From the NCBI RefSeq assembly GCF_012524075.1, contig NZ_JAAZUI010000002.1, positions 124,001-188,000 on the forward strand: a stretch of 64,000 nucleotides of DNA. Direction: 5' to 3'. Below the pieces are notes generated by a model. That model had not been told where the DNA came from. It did not search any database and worked only from the letters and a program-made list of their open reading frames with translations. Origin of the DNA: Lutibacter sp. B1. Its GTDB lineage: Bacteria > Bacteroidota > Bacteroidia > Flavobacteriales > Flavobacteriaceae. This document shows, piece after piece, positions 54,948 through 64,000 of the stretch (positions are counted from its first letter, which is position 1; the number at the start of each line of letters is the position of its first letter). The position numbers and the translations under genes were made by a program.

Positions 54948-55400
54948 TTAACTTTTTTTGATTACTGTGCCCGAAATGCGTAATATTTCAGTTGCTTTTT
55001 CTGAATTTGTTTGAAGTGTAATTGATTTGCTTTGCTTTCCGGATCTTCCTCTTGAGTTAAATGAGAATTTAAGCTCTGCAGAATCTCCCGGTTTAATAGC
55101 TTCTTTTGGCCATTCAGGTACTGTACAACCACAACTTGCTTTTGCATCTAAAATAATTAAATCGGCCTTACCTTTATTAGATATTACAAATATACCTTCA
55201 ACAACATCACCTTCTGTAACACTTCCAAAATCATATTCTCTTTTGTCAAAATCAATAATGGCACCACCTAAACTTATTTTTGCATCTCTTTCTTTAGCAC
55301 TTTCAATATTAGATGCTTTAATTTTTGATGAAGCGTTTTCTTTACAAGAAACCATAAAAAAAGCTGCGCAAGCTAAACCTAAATATACTATTTTTCTCAT
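54948..55400 (-). CDS. DUF1573-domain lipoprotein
   Basis: A 150-residue lipoprotein, signal peptide MRKIVYLGLACAAFFMVSC with lipid Cys19. The DUF1573 domain has REYDFGSVTEGDVVEGIFVISNKG, KASCGCTVPEWPKEAI (C90, C92) and PGDSAELKFSFNSRGRSGKQSKSITLQTN. It is the membrane-anchored counterpart of the soluble DUF1573 protein at 27880-28329. ATG 55400 is chosen over an upstream TTG because it gives the exact lipobox N-terminus. It sits between nusB and yajC, a common Bacteroidota neighbourhood. Confidence 0.92.
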   Translation of the reverse strand: MRKIVYLGLACAAFFMVSCKENASSKIKASNIESAKERDAKISLGGAIIDFDKREYDFGSVTEGDVVEGIFVISNKGKADLIILDAKASCGCTVPEWPKEAIKPGDSAELKFSFNSRGRSGKQSKSITLQTNSEKATEILRISGTVIKKS

Positions 55401-55434
55401 GTTTGTATTGTTTGTTTTGTGTAAAATTAAAAAA

Positions 55435-56373
55435 TTATAACAATCCTCTGCCAATTTTTTCTATTCTTTTTGAAGCCATAAAATCTTTTAAAATTTTATC
55501 TAAAACTCCATTTATAAAAAAACTACTCTTCTCTGTTGAGTAATCTTTGGCAATTTCAATATATTCATTTATTGTAACACGTGTAGGAATTGATGGAAAT
55601 TTTAAAAATTCGCAAATTGCCATTTTTATTAAAATCATATCTATTTCGGCAATTCGTTCGGCATCCCAATTAGGTGTTTTATCAATAATATATTTTTCAA
55701 ACTCTGTATGATTTAGTACCACTTTTCTAAATAAATCAAGCACATATTTTTTATCATCTTCATCTTTATACAATTGCCCTAATCTAAATGATTTTTTAGG
55801 ATTTAGCTGATTTAAGGTTTTAACAATCCATGTATTTACAAAAGGAATATCATCAACCCAACTTATATTCTTATCCTCAAAATAATCGGCCAATTTATCA
55901 TTCGGTGCAATAATCTCTTTAAAAACAGCTATTACAAAATCTTTATCATCTTGGAATGATTTTTTTGAAGATTTCATGTAATTAGCATACAAATTGCTTT
56001 CTTTAATCAGCTTCCAAACTTCTTTAATATATTCGTCATCCAGTTTCCAATTGTTTAATTTATTAGATTCTAAATATTCATTTAACGAAACACTATCTTC
56101 AAATAATTGAAAAATAGAATTATCAATAAATTTTGTGTTTGGATTTAGTTCTTCTGCAGTGGCTAAAAACTTTTTTCTTGAAATTTCAATATGATTTTTC
56201 TCCATATTTTTAACTTCAACAAATAAACGAAGTAATAGTACATACAAATCGTACATTTTATCTATACTAGCGTATAAAAATTTTTCTTCTTTAGTAAGGT
56301 TATCACTTTTAGACTGTAGTATTGCATATACCGATTGCATTACTTTAATTCTAATATGTCTTCTATTTATCAT
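55435..56373 (-). CDS. nusB: Transcription antitermination factor NusB, long form
   Basis: A 312-residue protein, about twice the length of E. coli NusB. The N-terminal RRHIRIKVMQSVYAIL is the NusB start, followed by an insertion of helices typical of Bacteroidota forms; the C-terminal half carries the canonical NusB fold (WDAERIAEIDMILIKMAICEFL, PTRVTINEYIEIAKDYSTEKSSFFINGVLDKI, read in parts). It binds boxA RNA with NusE in rRNA antitermination. It heads the minus-strand cluster; the DUF1573 gene follows after 34 bases. Confidence 0.94.
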   Translation of the reverse strand: MINRRHIRIKVMQSVYAILQSKSDNLTKEEKFLYASIDKMYDLYVLLLRLFVEVKNMEKNHIEISRKKFLATAEELNPNTKFIDNSIFQLFEDSVSLNEYLESNKLNNWKLDDEYIKEVWKLIKESNLYANYMKSSKKSFQDDKDFVIAVFKEIIAPNDKLADYFEDKNISWVDDIPFVNTWIVKTLNQLNPKKSFRLGQLYKDEDDKKYVLDLFRKVVLNHTEFEKYIIDKTPNWDAERIAEIDMILIKMAICEFLKFPSIPTRVTINEYIEIAKDYSTEKSSFFINGVLDKILKDFMASKRIEKIGRGLL

Positions 56374-56409
56374 TTAAAGAACTTTGAAAAAATTGTGTTT
56401 TTAACGCCA

Positions 56410-56417
56410 CAAAAATA
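56410..56417 (-). promoter_or_regulatory. -7 element of nusB
   Basis: TATTTTTG on the minus strand ends 36 bases before ATG 56373. The nusB/exporter divergent gap (56374-56548) is otherwise AT-rich, with a one-mismatch element AAATTTTG (56523-56530) for the exporter. Confidence 0.5.
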
Positions 56418-56548
56418 ATATTATTTTTTATAAATAAGATGTTGTTTTCATTTTTTTAAACAAAGTTAAATCTATATTAAAATACAACTATTAAAATAAT
56501 ATTGATGTATATTCGTGCTTTAAAATTTTGAGCGTACCAATTTTCTTT

Positions 56549-58303
56549 ATGAAAGCCTTACAATACTTAAATAAATACTTTTTAAAATATAAATACCGTC
56601 TATTATTAGGAATAGTTATTGCAATTTGTTCTAACTTTTTATCATTACAAGTACCTCAGCTTATTAGAAAATCAGTAAATATTGCTGAAGATTATAAAAA
56701 CGGTACAGTAACTGATTTAACAGTTGTTAAAGCCGAACTTCTAAATAACATACTATTAATTATTGGAGCGGCTCTACTGGCAGGTTTTTTTACTTTTTTA
56801 ATGAGACAAATGATTATTGTTACATCTCGTTTAATTGAATTTGATTTAAAAAATGAGATTTACCAACAATACCAGCGTTTATCATTAAATTTTTATAAAA
56901 AAAACAGAACCGGTGATTTAATGAATCGTATAAGTGAAGACGTAAGTAAAGTACGTATGTATTTTGGACCTGCAATAATGTATACAATGAACATGCTGGT
57001 TTTATTTGTTATTGCTATTATTAGAATGTACAGTATTGATACTACATTAACCAATTATACATTATTACCACTACCAATACTATCAATATCTATTTATGTG
57101 TTAAGTAGAGTCATTAATAAACGAAGCACCATTGTTCAACAATACTTATCTATACTAACCGCTAATGCACAAGAAACTTTTTCAGGAATCAGTATTTTAA
57201 AATCGTACGGTATTGAATCAAAAACAATGGTTGAATTTGAAAATTTAAGCAATACCGCTAAAGAAAAGAATATTAATTTATACATGGCTCAAGCATTATT
57301 TTCTCCATTAATGATTTTATTAATTGGTTTAAGTAATATTCTAGTTATTTACATTGGAGGTTTACGATTTATTCAAGGTGAAATTTCTTTAGGTGTTATT
57401 GCAGAATTTATTTTATACGTTAATATGCTAACCTGGCCTGTGGCAGTTGTTGGATGGGTAACTTCAATAATTCAACAAGCAGAAGCTTCACAAAAACGTA
57501 TCAACGAATTTTTAGAGCAAAAACCGGAGATTGTAAATAATAACACTAATTCTTCTCAAATTGAAGGTACTATAGAATTTAAAAAGGTTTCTTTTACTTA
57601 TGACGATACCAATATTACGGCTCTTAAAAACATTAATTTTAAATTAGAAAAAGGAAAAACATTAGCTATTCTGGGTAATACAGGTTCCGGTAAATCTACA
57701 ATACTAAGTTTAATTGCCAGATTATACGATGTGGATTCAGGAAAAATTTTAATCGACGGAAATGAGATTGAAACAATTAATTTAAATGATTTACGCCAAA
57801 GCATAGGTTTTGTACCACAAGAAGCATTTTTATTTTCAGACACTATAAAAAACAATATTAAATTTGGCGACGAAAATGCCTCAGACGAAAAAATTGAACA
57901 AGCGGCTAAAGATGCATATATACACCATAATATTATAGAATTTAATAAAGGTTACGATACTTATGTAGGTGAAAGAGGTGTAACACTTTCCGGTGGACAA
58001 AAACAACGTGTGTCTATAGCAAGGTCCATTATTAAATCGCCTAAAATATTAATTTTTGACGATTGCCTTTCTGCAGTTGATACCGAAACAGAAGAAATTA
58101 TTTTAAATAATTTATATAAAGTAAGTAAAAATAAAACCACAATAATTGTTAGCCATAGAGTTTCTTCTGTTAAAAATGCCGATACTATAATAGTTTTAGA
58201 TAACGGTAGCATTATTCAACAAGGTTCGCACAATGAGCTTATTAATAAAAAAGGGTATTATAAAGAGCTTTATGAACAACAACTTTTGGAAAAAGAAATT
58301 TAA
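56549..58303 (+). CDS. ABC exporter half-transporter (MdlB/BmrA-like)
   Basis: A 584-residue protein with six membrane helices followed by a nucleotide-binding domain (about 335-584). Visible are ILGNTGSGKSTILSLIARLY (Walker A), FVPQEAFLFSDTIKNNI (Q-loop), VTLSGGQKQRVSIARSI (signature), ILIFDDCLSAVDTETEE (Walker B) and IIVSHRVSSVKNADTIIVL (H-switch). The residue after Walker B is Asp instead of the usual catalytic Glu, as in degenerate sites of heterodimeric exporters. It could pair with another half-transporter elsewhere. ATG 56549 is preferred over a TTG at 56528. Substrate is unknown (lipid or drug). Confidence 0.93.
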   Translation: MKALQYLNKYFLKYKYRLLLGIVIAICSNFLSLQVPQLIRKSVNIAEDYKNGTVTDLTVVKAELLNNILLIIGAALLAGFFTFLMRQMIIVTSRLIEFDLKNEIYQQYQRLSLNFYKKNRTGDLMNRISEDVSKVRMYFGPAIMYTMNMLVLFVIAIIRMYSIDTTLTNYTLLPLPILSISIYVLSRVINKRSTIVQQYLSILTANAQETFSGISILKSYGIESKTMVEFENLSNTAKEKNINLYMAQALFSPLMILLIGLSNILVIYIGGLRFIQGEISLGVIAEFILYVNMLTWPVAVVGWVTSIIQQAEASQKRINEFLEQKPEIVNNNTNSSQIEGTIEFKKVSFTYDDTNITALKNINFKLEKGKTLAILGNTGSGKSTILSLIARLYDVDSGKILIDGNEIETINLNDLRQSIGFVPQEAFLFSDTIKNNIKFGDENASDEKIEQAAKDAYIHHNIIEFNKGYDTYVGERGVTLSGGQKQRVSIARSIIKSPKILIFDDCLSAVDTETEEIILNNLYKVSKNKTTIIVSHRVSSVKNADTIIVLDNGSIIQQGSHNELINKKGYYKELYEQQLLEKEI

Positions 58304-58306
58304 AAA

Positions 58307-58339
58307 TTGTGAAATAACTCAAATATTTTTATAGATTTG
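58307..58339 (+). promoter_or_regulatory. Promoter of the DUF3276 gene
   Basis: TTG (58307-58309), 22 bases, TAGATTTG (58332-58339). The ATG is 44 bases after the -7 element. Confidence 0.6.
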
Positions 58340-58383
58340 TGTCTGTATCTAATAAAAAGATTAAATAAAATAGAAAGTTAATT

Positions 58384-58752
58384 ATGAGTGACCAAGAACA
58401 TTTAGAACAAGAAGAGATTTTCTCTCAAGTTCTTAGAGCAGGAAGAAGAACTTACTTTTTTGATGTAAGAGCTACAAAAGCTGAAGATTATTACTTAACT
58501 GTAACGGAAAGTAAAAAATTCACACATGACGATGGATCTTTCCATTACAAAAAGCACAAAATTTATTTATACAAAGAAGATTTTGCAGAATTTAATGAGA
58601 TGCTTAAAGCAGCAACTGATTATATTTTAAATGAAAAAGGTGAAGAAGTAATTTCAGAACGTCATCAAAAAGATTTTAAAAAACCATCAGAATTAAACGG
58701 TGAACCTAAAGGAACTGAAAGTTTTACTGACTTAAATTTTGAAGATATTTAA
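58384..58752 (+). CDS. DUF3276 (PUR-alpha-like) nucleic-acid-binding protein
   Basis: A 122-residue cytosolic protein. EEIFSQVLRAGRRTYFFDVRATKAEDYYLTVTESK and HKIYLYKEDFAEFNEMLKAATDYIL (both read in parts) match the PUR repeat family first seen in eukaryotic Pur-alpha, known in Bacteroidota as DUF3276. Such proteins bind single-stranded nucleic acids; the bacterial role is not defined. The tail is acidic (FTDLNFEDI). It has its own promoter and a bidirectional terminator behind it. Confidence 0.92.
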   Translation: MSDQEHLEQEEIFSQVLRAGRRTYFFDVRATKAEDYYLTVTESKKFTHDDGSFHYKKHKIYLYKEDFAEFNEMLKAATDYILNEKGEEVISERHQKDFKKPSELNGEPKGTESFTDLNFEDI

Positions 58753-58773
58753 AAGTAATATTATTCTAAAATA

Positions 58774-58807
58774 AAAAAACACCTCAAAAAATTTGAGGTG
58801 TTTTTTT
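58774..58807. terminator. Bidirectional terminator between DUF3276 and sucC
   Basis: Stem AAAAAACACCTCAAA/TTTGAGGTGTTTTTT with loop AAA. T-runs occur on both strands. Confidence 0.87.
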
Positions 58808-58827
58808 ATGCATTAAGTTTGTTTTAG

Positions 58828-60021
58828 CTACGCTAAAACTTCTTGTACTTTATCAGCCGCTTCCTGAAATTCTGTAGCAGATATTACATCTAAACCACTG
58901 GCGTCAATTAATTCTTTTGCTTCAATTGCATTTGTACCTTGTAAACGAACAATTATTGGCACTTTAATAGCATCACCCATATTTTTATACGCATCAATAA
59001 CACCTTGGGCTACTCTGTCACAACGTACAATACCTCCAAATATATTTACTAAAATAGCTTTTACATTTGTATCTTTTAAAATAATTCTAAATGCAGTTTC
59101 TACACGTTTAGCATCAGCAGTACCACCAACATCTAAAAAGTTTGCAGGCTCACCACCCGATTGCTTAATTAAATCCATAGTACTCATGGCTAAGCCGGCT
59201 CCATTTACCATACAACCAACATTACCGTCTAAATCAACATAATTTAAACCGGCAGCATTCGCTTCAACTTCTATTTCGTTTTCTTCACGTAAATCTCTTA
59301 ACTCAGCTAAATCTTTATGACGGTATAAAGCATTATCATCCAACACAACTTTTGAATCTACAGCTAAAATTTTATCATCAGAAGTTTTTAAAACAGGATT
59401 AATTTCAAATAACGAAGCATCCGATTTTGCAAATGCTGTATACAATGATGTAACAAACTTTATCATTTCTTTTAAAGCAACACCCGATAAACCTAAGTTA
59501 AACGCTACTTTACGTGCTTGAAATGGTTGTATTCCCAATAACGGGTCAATTTCTTCAGTAAAAATTAAATGAGGAGTTTTTTCAGCTACAGTTTCAATAT
59601 CCATTCCTCCTTCAGTAGAGTACATAATCATATTTTTTCCTGTGGCTCTATTTAATAAAACCGACATGTAATATTCTTCCGGCTCACTATTTCCCGGATA
59701 ATATACGTCTTCAGCTATTAATACTTTATGAACTTTTTTACCTTGCGGAGGAGTTTGAGGTGTTTTCAACATCATACCAATAATATCATTAGATATTGTT
59801 TCAACATCATCTAAACTTTTTGCAAGTTTAACACCACCACCTTTTCCTCGTCCACCAGCATGAATTTGCGCTTTTACTACCCACCAACCTGTACCGGTTT
59901 CAGCAGCTAATTGTTTTGCAGCTTCTACTGCTTTTTTCGGATTATCGGCAACAATTCCACGTTGAATTCTAACGCCAAAACTATTTAACAATTCTTTTCC
60001 TTGATATTCGTGTAAGTTCAT
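58828..60021 (-). CDS. sucC: Succinyl-CoA synthetase beta subunit
   Basis: A 397-residue ATP-grasp subunit of the TCA-cycle enzyme that makes ATP or GTP from succinyl-CoA. The opening MNLHEYQGKELLNSFGV, WVVKAQIHAGGRGKGGGVKLA, EINPVLKTSDDKILAVDSKV and FGGIVRCDRVAQGVI are typical; GNVGCMVNGAGLAMSTMDLI carries the subunit-interface loop. The sucD partner is not in the window, so the pair is split in this genome or lies beyond. Its promoter element is at 60059-60066. Confidence 0.97.
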   Translation of the reverse strand: MNLHEYQGKELLNSFGVRIQRGIVADNPKKAVEAAKQLAAETGTGWWVVKAQIHAGGRGKGGGVKLAKSLDDVETISNDIIGMMLKTPQTPPQGKKVHKVLIAEDVYYPGNSEPEEYYMSVLLNRATGKNMIMYSTEGGMDIETVAEKTPHLIFTEEIDPLLGIQPFQARKVAFNLGLSGVALKEMIKFVTSLYTAFAKSDASLFEINPVLKTSDDKILAVDSKVVLDDNALYRHKDLAELRDLREENEIEVEANAAGLNYVDLDGNVGCMVNGAGLAMSTMDLIKQSGGEPANFLDVGGTADAKRVETAFRIILKDTNVKAILVNIFGGIVRCDRVAQGVIDAYKNMGDAIKVPIIVRLQGTNAIEAKELIDASGLDVISATEFQEAADKVQEVLA

Positions 60022-60058
60022 TTTTTTAAGATCTTCAATTTTAATATATACTAAAAAT

Positions 60059-60066
60059 CAAATCTA
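60059..60066 (-). promoter_or_regulatory. -7 element of sucC
   Basis: TAGATTTG on the minus strand ends 37 bases before ATG 60021. The rest of the 195-base gap to the DUF5916 gene shows nothing else. Confidence 0.55.
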
Positions 60067-60216
60067 ATAATTTATAATCAATTAATAAAAATATTGTAAC
60101 AAATTTAATTTTAATAAGTCTTTATAATTAATAACAATTTATGATTTATTTAAGACGATATTTATCTTAAAAAGTTATTTTAGCTTAATTCAAACAATAT
60201 ATTAGAACTTTCTTTT

Positions 60217-62646
60217 ATGAACAAAGTAATAATAATACTTGCTCTACTGTGCACATTTATATCTAACGCACAGGAAACCAAAAAAACTGTACTCACAAAA
60301 AGAACCACAACACCTCCAAAAATTAACGGTAAATTAGATGATATTGCTTGGAAAGATGCTGATATAGCGAAAGACTTTGTACAATTTAGACCCGAAAACG
60401 GTACTAAAGAGCCTGAAACCCACAAAACAGAAGTTAAAATTGTTTATGATGATGAGGCCATCTATTTTGGAGCATACCTTTACGACAATAATCCCTCCGG
60501 TATTCCTGTTGAATTTACAACACGAGATAATGTTGGGCAAAATGATTTCTTTTTAGTAATTCTAAACCCCAATAATGATGGGCAAAATGCTACAGAATTT
60601 GCAGTTACAAGCAGCGGAGTACAATTTGACGCTAAAGTTACTAAAGGTAATGAAGATGGTGATTGGAGTGCTGTTTGGGTTAGTGATATCAGCATGCAAA
60701 AAGATGGTTGGATTGTAGAGATGAAAATACCTTATTCCGCACTTCGATTTTCAAATAAAAAAATCCAAACTTGGGGCATAAATTTTCATAGAAAAATGTT
60801 ACGTAGAAACGAACAATATACTTGGAATTTTATTGACAGAACAAAAGGAATTTGGACACAATACGATGGAATTCTAGAAGGCATACAAAATATAAATCCT
60901 CCTACTCGGCTAAGTTTTTACCCTTATGCGTCAGCAACTGTAGATTCTTACGATGGTGAATCCAATTCCGATTATAGTATTGGGTTAGACGTAAAATACG
61001 GCATTTCTGAAAGTTTTACTCTAGATGCTACTTTAATACCCGATTTTGGTCAAACAGCCTTTGACAATGTTACGCTTAACCTTGGCCCTTTTGAACAACA
61101 ATATTCTGAACAACGACAATTTTTTACTGAAGGAACAGAACTATTTAGCAAAGGAGGTCTGTTTTATTCAAGAAGAATTGGTAACACACCTGTTGAAAAA
61201 CATAAAATCTATAAAGATTTGGAAGATAATGAAACTGTTGTTAAAAATCCTGATGATGTTAAAATGATAAACGCCATTAAAGTTTCCGGAAGAACTAAAA
61301 AGGGTTTAGGAATTGGAGTTTTTAATGCTGTTACCGAAAAAACAGAAGCAACTATCAAAAAAACCATAACAAATCCTGATAATACAACGTCGGAAGAATA
61401 CTATAAAAAAGTAACTGAGCCTTTGGCAAATTACAGTGTTTTGGTTTTAGATCAACAATTTAACAAACACTCGTCTGTTACTTTAATTAATACCAATGTT
61501 TTACGTGAAGGTCGTTTTAGAGATGCCAACGTAACCGGACTGTTATACAACCTAAAAGACAGAAAGACCAACAGTTATTTTATTGACGGATCTGTTAAAA
61601 CAAGTACCATTAATGAAAATGGCGAAAAAACAAACGGTTATTTTTTTGATACCAGTATTGGAAAATCTGCAGGAAAATATCAATATGAGTTAGGGTACAA
61701 TTTTAAAGACGATAAATATGAAATAAATGATTTAGGATACCAAAGCAATAATAACACACAAACCATATACAGTAATTTTTCCTATAGAATTTTTGAACCT
61801 ACCAAAAAGTATGAAAACTATGGATTTTACACTTGGTACAACGCAAATTACTTACACAAACCGGGAAAATACACTGGAAATGAATGTGGATTTGAAGTTT
61901 GGGCTAACACTTTAAAAAGATTTAGTTTTGGTGGAAATATTAATGGAAATATAGGAAACCAATACGATTATTACGAACCAAGAGTTCCCGGACGTTTTTT
62001 TGTAAAAAAATCAAAAATGAATTTAAATTCATGGATTTCAAGTGATTATCGTAAAAAATTTGCCGTAGATGCCAGTTTATACTATGGTATTTATTTTGAT
62101 GATGATGAAAAAGGATTTGGATTTGGTTTTTCTCCAAGATACAGGTTTAGCAAACAGTTTTCTTTAGCATATGATTTTTATTATGATAAAAACACGAACG
62201 ATAAAGGTTTTGTTACTATTGAAAATGATGATATTATTTTCGGTAAAAGAGATTCTAAAGATATTGAAAATAGTATCTCCGGTAAATACAGTTTTGGTAT
62301 AAAATCATCTATTTCGTTATCATTCAGGCATTATTGGTCGCCTGTAGAATATCATTCGCAATACTATGTACTTAACTCAAAGGGTTATTTAGATGAGCAT
62401 CCTTACTCAGAAAAAAATGACATTAACTACAATAGTTGGAATTTAGACCTGAATTATATTTGGGAATTCGCCCCCGGAAGCCAGTTAATAGCATTTTACA
62501 GAAACTCTATTTTCAGTCAAAATGAAAAAGCATATCTTAATTTTACAGATAATTTAGATAATCTATTTAAAGATCCATCAAAACACACATTCTCTTTAAA
62601 GTTAATCTATTATATAGATTACAACAATATTAAAAATATAATCTAA
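60217..62646 (+). CDS. DUF5916 outer-membrane protein with CBM9-like N-terminal domain
   Basis: An 809-residue exported protein with signal peptide MNKVIIILALLCTFISNAQ. The N-terminal part (about 32-225) resembles a CBM9-type beta-sandwich (TPPKINGKLDDIAWKDADI, DEAIYFGAYLYDNNP, WIVEMKIPYSALRF). From LSFYPYASATVDS onward, DUF5916 marks appear (GLDVKYGISESFTLDATLIPDFGQ, QRQFFTEGTELF), then many alternating beta segments (YEINDLGYQSNNN, FSLAYDFYYDK, FALKLIYYIDY-like end) consistent with an outer-membrane barrel. Function unknown; glycan binding is an inference from the CBM9 part. No hydrolase or susCD is adjacent. Confidence 0.9.
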   Translation: MNKVIIILALLCTFISNAQETKKTVLTKRTTTPPKINGKLDDIAWKDADIAKDFVQFRPENGTKEPETHKTEVKIVYDDEAIYFGAYLYDNNPSGIPVEFTTRDNVGQNDFFLVILNPNNDGQNATEFAVTSSGVQFDAKVTKGNEDGDWSAVWVSDISMQKDGWIVEMKIPYSALRFSNKKIQTWGINFHRKMLRRNEQYTWNFIDRTKGIWTQYDGILEGIQNINPPTRLSFYPYASATVDSYDGESNSDYSIGLDVKYGISESFTLDATLIPDFGQTAFDNVTLNLGPFEQQYSEQRQFFTEGTELFSKGGLFYSRRIGNTPVEKHKIYKDLEDNETVVKNPDDVKMINAIKVSGRTKKGLGIGVFNAVTEKTEATIKKTITNPDNTTSEEYYKKVTEPLANYSVLVLDQQFNKHSSVTLINTNVLREGRFRDANVTGLLYNLKDRKTNSYFIDGSVKTSTINENGEKTNGYFFDTSIGKSAGKYQYELGYNFKDDKYEINDLGYQSNNNTQTIYSNFSYRIFEPTKKYENYGFYTWYNANYLHKPGKYTGNECGFEVWANTLKRFSFGGNINGNIGNQYDYYEPRVPGRFFVKKSKMNLNSWISSDYRKKFAVDASLYYGIYFDDDEKGFGFGFSPRYRFSKQFSLAYDFYYDKNTNDKGFVTIENDDIIFGKRDSKDIENSISGKYSFGIKSSISLSFRHYWSPVEYHSQYYVLNSKGYLDEHPYSEKNDINYNSWNLDLNYIWEFAPGSQLIAFYRNSIFSQNEKAYLNFTDNLDNLFKDPSKHTFSLKLIYYIDYNNIKNII

Positions 62647-62701
62647 TTGAGGTTAACTAAGCTATTTTTTTAATACTTTCGCATTAACCAACTTGCATTA
62701 C

Positions 62702-63364
62702 ATGATTATTGCTAAAAATATACATAAATTTTACGGAGATTTAGAGGTTTTAAAAGGTGTTGGATTAACTATAAAAAAAGGTGAAATTGTTGCTATTGTT
62801 GGCCCTTCAGGAGCAGGAAAAACAACTCTTTTACAAATACTAGGCACTTTAGATAAACCAACAAATAATAAAAACTCGGAACTTACAATAAACAATCAAA
62901 ATTTACTTAATTTAAAAGACAAACCTTTATCAAAGTTTCGAAATCAGCATATAGGTTTTATTTTCCAGTTTCATCAACTTTTACCTGAATTTACAGCATT
63001 GGAAAACGTTTGTATTCCGGCATTTATAGCAAATAAAACAAAAAAAGAAGCCGAAGCACAAGCTACTGATTTACTTCATTTTTTAGGATTATCAGACAGA
63101 ATACATCACAAACCCAATGAACTTTCAGGAGGTGAACAACAACGTGTTGCTGTAGCCAGAGCTTTAGTAAATAATCCCGATGTTGTATTTGCCGATGAAC
63201 CAAGTGGTAATTTAGACTCAGCATCAGCAAAAAACTTACACGAATTATTTTTCACTTTAAGAGATAAGTTAAATCAAACTTTTGTAATTGTAACTCACAA
63301 TCAGGAATTAGCAAACATGGCCGATAGAAAATTAGAAATGAAAGACGGAAAAATCATCAATTAA
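62702..63364 (+). CDS. LolD/MacB-type ABC transporter ATPase
   Basis: A 220-residue ATPase of the LolCDE or MacB class. It has [18 protein letters not shown] (Walker A), [18 protein letters not shown] (Q-loop, LolD-like), [20 protein letters not shown] and [16 protein letters not shown] (Walker B), and [19 protein letters not shown]. LolD releases lipoproteins from the inner membrane together with LolC/E, whose genes are not in this window. ATG 62702 is preferred over a TTG three codons earlier. The MTA/SAH nucleosidase gene follows after 11 bases. Confidence 0.93.
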   Translation: MIIAKNIHKFYGDLEVLKGVGLTIKKGEIVAIVGPSGAGKTTLLQILGTLDKPTNNKNSELTINNQNLLNLKDKPLSKFRNQHIGFIFQFHQLLPEFTALENVCIPAFIANKTKKEAEAQATDLLHFLGLSDRIHHKPNELSGGEQQRVAVARALVNNPDVVFADEPSGNLDSASAKNLHELFFTLRDKLNQTFVIVTHNQELANMADRKLEMKDGKIIN

Positions 63365-63375
63365 ATTTTAGTAAA

Positions 63376-64000
63376 ATGATTGGAATTATAAGTGCTATGC
63401 AAGAAGAAATTCAGGCGTTACTGCATCAACTTAAAAATGTTACAACTACCACAAAAGGAATGAGAACCTATTATACAGGAACTTTGTTTAACAAAAAAGT
63501 GGTTATTGTATTTTCTCGCTGGGGAAAAGTTGCTTCGGCAGCTACAACCACTCAATTAATTAATGATTTTAATGTTTCAGAGATTATTTTTACAGGTGTT
63601 GCGGGTGCTATTAAAGAAGAATTGAATATAGGTGATGTTGTTATTGGAAAACACCTATACCAACATGATTTGGATGCCACACCTTTTTATACACAATTTG
63701 AAGTTCCAATTTTAAAGAAAAAATATATTGAAACTAAAAATGCAACTAATTTAATACATGCTGCAAACTCCTTTTTATTGAGTTACGGAAGTTTTATTAA
63801 CCTTGCAATTGCTGAAGAATTTGATATTTATAACCCAAAAGTAATTCATGCAGATATTGCCAGCGGAGATCAGTTTATTTCGAGTTTAGATAAAATACAG
63901 CATCTCAACACCGTTTTACCAACAGCTGCTTGTGTTGAAATGGAAGGTGCTGCTGTTGCACAAGTTTGTTTTGAATACACCATTCCTTTTTCTATTATTC
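63376..64000 (+). CDS. 5'-methylthioadenosine/S-adenosylhomocysteine nucleosidase (3' end outside window)
   Basis: The first 208 residues of a PNP/UDP-family nucleosidase that cleaves MTA and SAH to adenine and a thioribose or ribosyl homocysteine, needed to recycle SAM by-products. The opening MIGIISAMQEEIQALL matches Pfs/MtnN; FTGVAGAIKEELNIGDVVIG and HADIASGDQFIS follow, and the ribose-binding CVEMEGAAVAQVCFEY (Glu-Met-Glu) near residue 195 is complete. The catalytic Asp near residue 215-220 would lie beyond the window end. It is cotranscribed with the LolD-like ATPase; the gene continues past position 64000. Confidence 0.93.
   Translation, partial: MIGIISAMQEEIQALLHQLKNVTTTTKGMRTYYTGTLFNKKVVIVFSRWGKVASAATTTQLINDFNVSEIIFTGVAGAIKEELNIGDVVIGKHLYQHDLDATPFYTQFEVPILKKKYIETKNATNLIHAANSFLLSYGSFINLAIAEEFDIYNPKVIHADIASGDQFISSLDKIQHLNTVLPTAACVEMEGAAVAQVCFEYTIPFSII

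Noticed and set aside
55401-55454. Upstream TTG start for the DUF1573 lipoprotein
   Set aside because: It would run inside nusB and hide the lipoprotein signal peptide that begins at 55400.

Overview
The window reads as chromosomal core genome of a low-GC member of the Flavobacteriaceae (Bacteroidota). The evidence is the strongly AT-rich sequence, the repeated -7 promoter element TAnnTTTG typical of the phylum, the scarcity of Shine-Dalgarno sequences, and characteristic gene families: DUF6452/DUF6048, DUF1573, DUF3276, DUF4126, DUF5916, a tricorn-like S41 protease, a GldL-like membrane hairpin and a long-form NusB. A marine genus such as Lutibacter or Polaribacter is only a guess. Coding density is very high. 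I see no rRNA, tRNA, insertion sequence, prophage, CRISPR array or recognisable defence island.

Layout. 1-6.5 kb: a truncated ABC-F ATPase, a thioredoxin-fold lipoprotein without CxxC, a DEAD-box helicase converging on ornithine aminotransferase, and a cytochrome c lipoprotein. 6.6-11.8 kb: an rlmD-DUF6452-DUF6048 operon, a 2-oxoglutarate oxygenase coupled to a 57-residue GldL-like protein, a SUI1-family factor, a nucleoside phosphorylase and a 51-residue lipoprotein. 11.9-24.9 kb: a tricorn-like protease, a cyclophilin-FKBP fusion, a YfiT/DinB, Mpo1-like, OmpA/PD40 and CsaA group, an M14 carboxypeptidase and a FAD/Fe-S oxidoreductase. 25-36 kb: valS, a DUF1573 protein, a PDZ aspartyl protease, an aminotransferase with murB, manA with a cysteine desulfurase, a small lipoprotein, an Smr protein and an ArsC-like phosphatase.

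36-43.2 kb is a minus-strand housekeeping run (PAP2, folE, hisS, two membrane proteins, kdsB, YihY, a four-helix-bundle protein, nadC). 43.4-47.3 kb is a plus-strand operon (rlmH, rdgB, a FecCD-type permease, its ATPase, then an M28 peptidase). 47.4-56.4 kb holds holA, an orphan HsdR-N-like protein, a GT2 glycosyltransferase, a threonylcarbamoyl-AMP synthase, an RprXY-like two-component pair, and the nusB-DUF1573-yajC-ybbR-coaE cluster. 56.5-64 kb holds an ABC exporter half, DUF3276, sucC, a DUF5916 outer-membrane protein, a LolD-like ATPase and a truncated MTA/SAH nucleosidase.

Organisation. Convergent gene pairs fall into two classes. Some share one perfect bidirectional hairpin with U-tracts on both sides; others abut or overlap with no hairpin, in two cases sharing a 4-bp palindromic stop (TTAA, CTAG). 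Co-directional genes are often coupled by 4-bp overlaps or by a TAA-TTG stop/start junction. I found no convincing new multi-gene system. The most interesting items are small or structural: the GldL-like mini-protein, the dual immunophilin, the degenerate ATP sites in two ABC proteins, the 16-bp tandem repeat beside the four-helix-bundle gene, the paired DUF1573 proteins and the stop-codon architecture.
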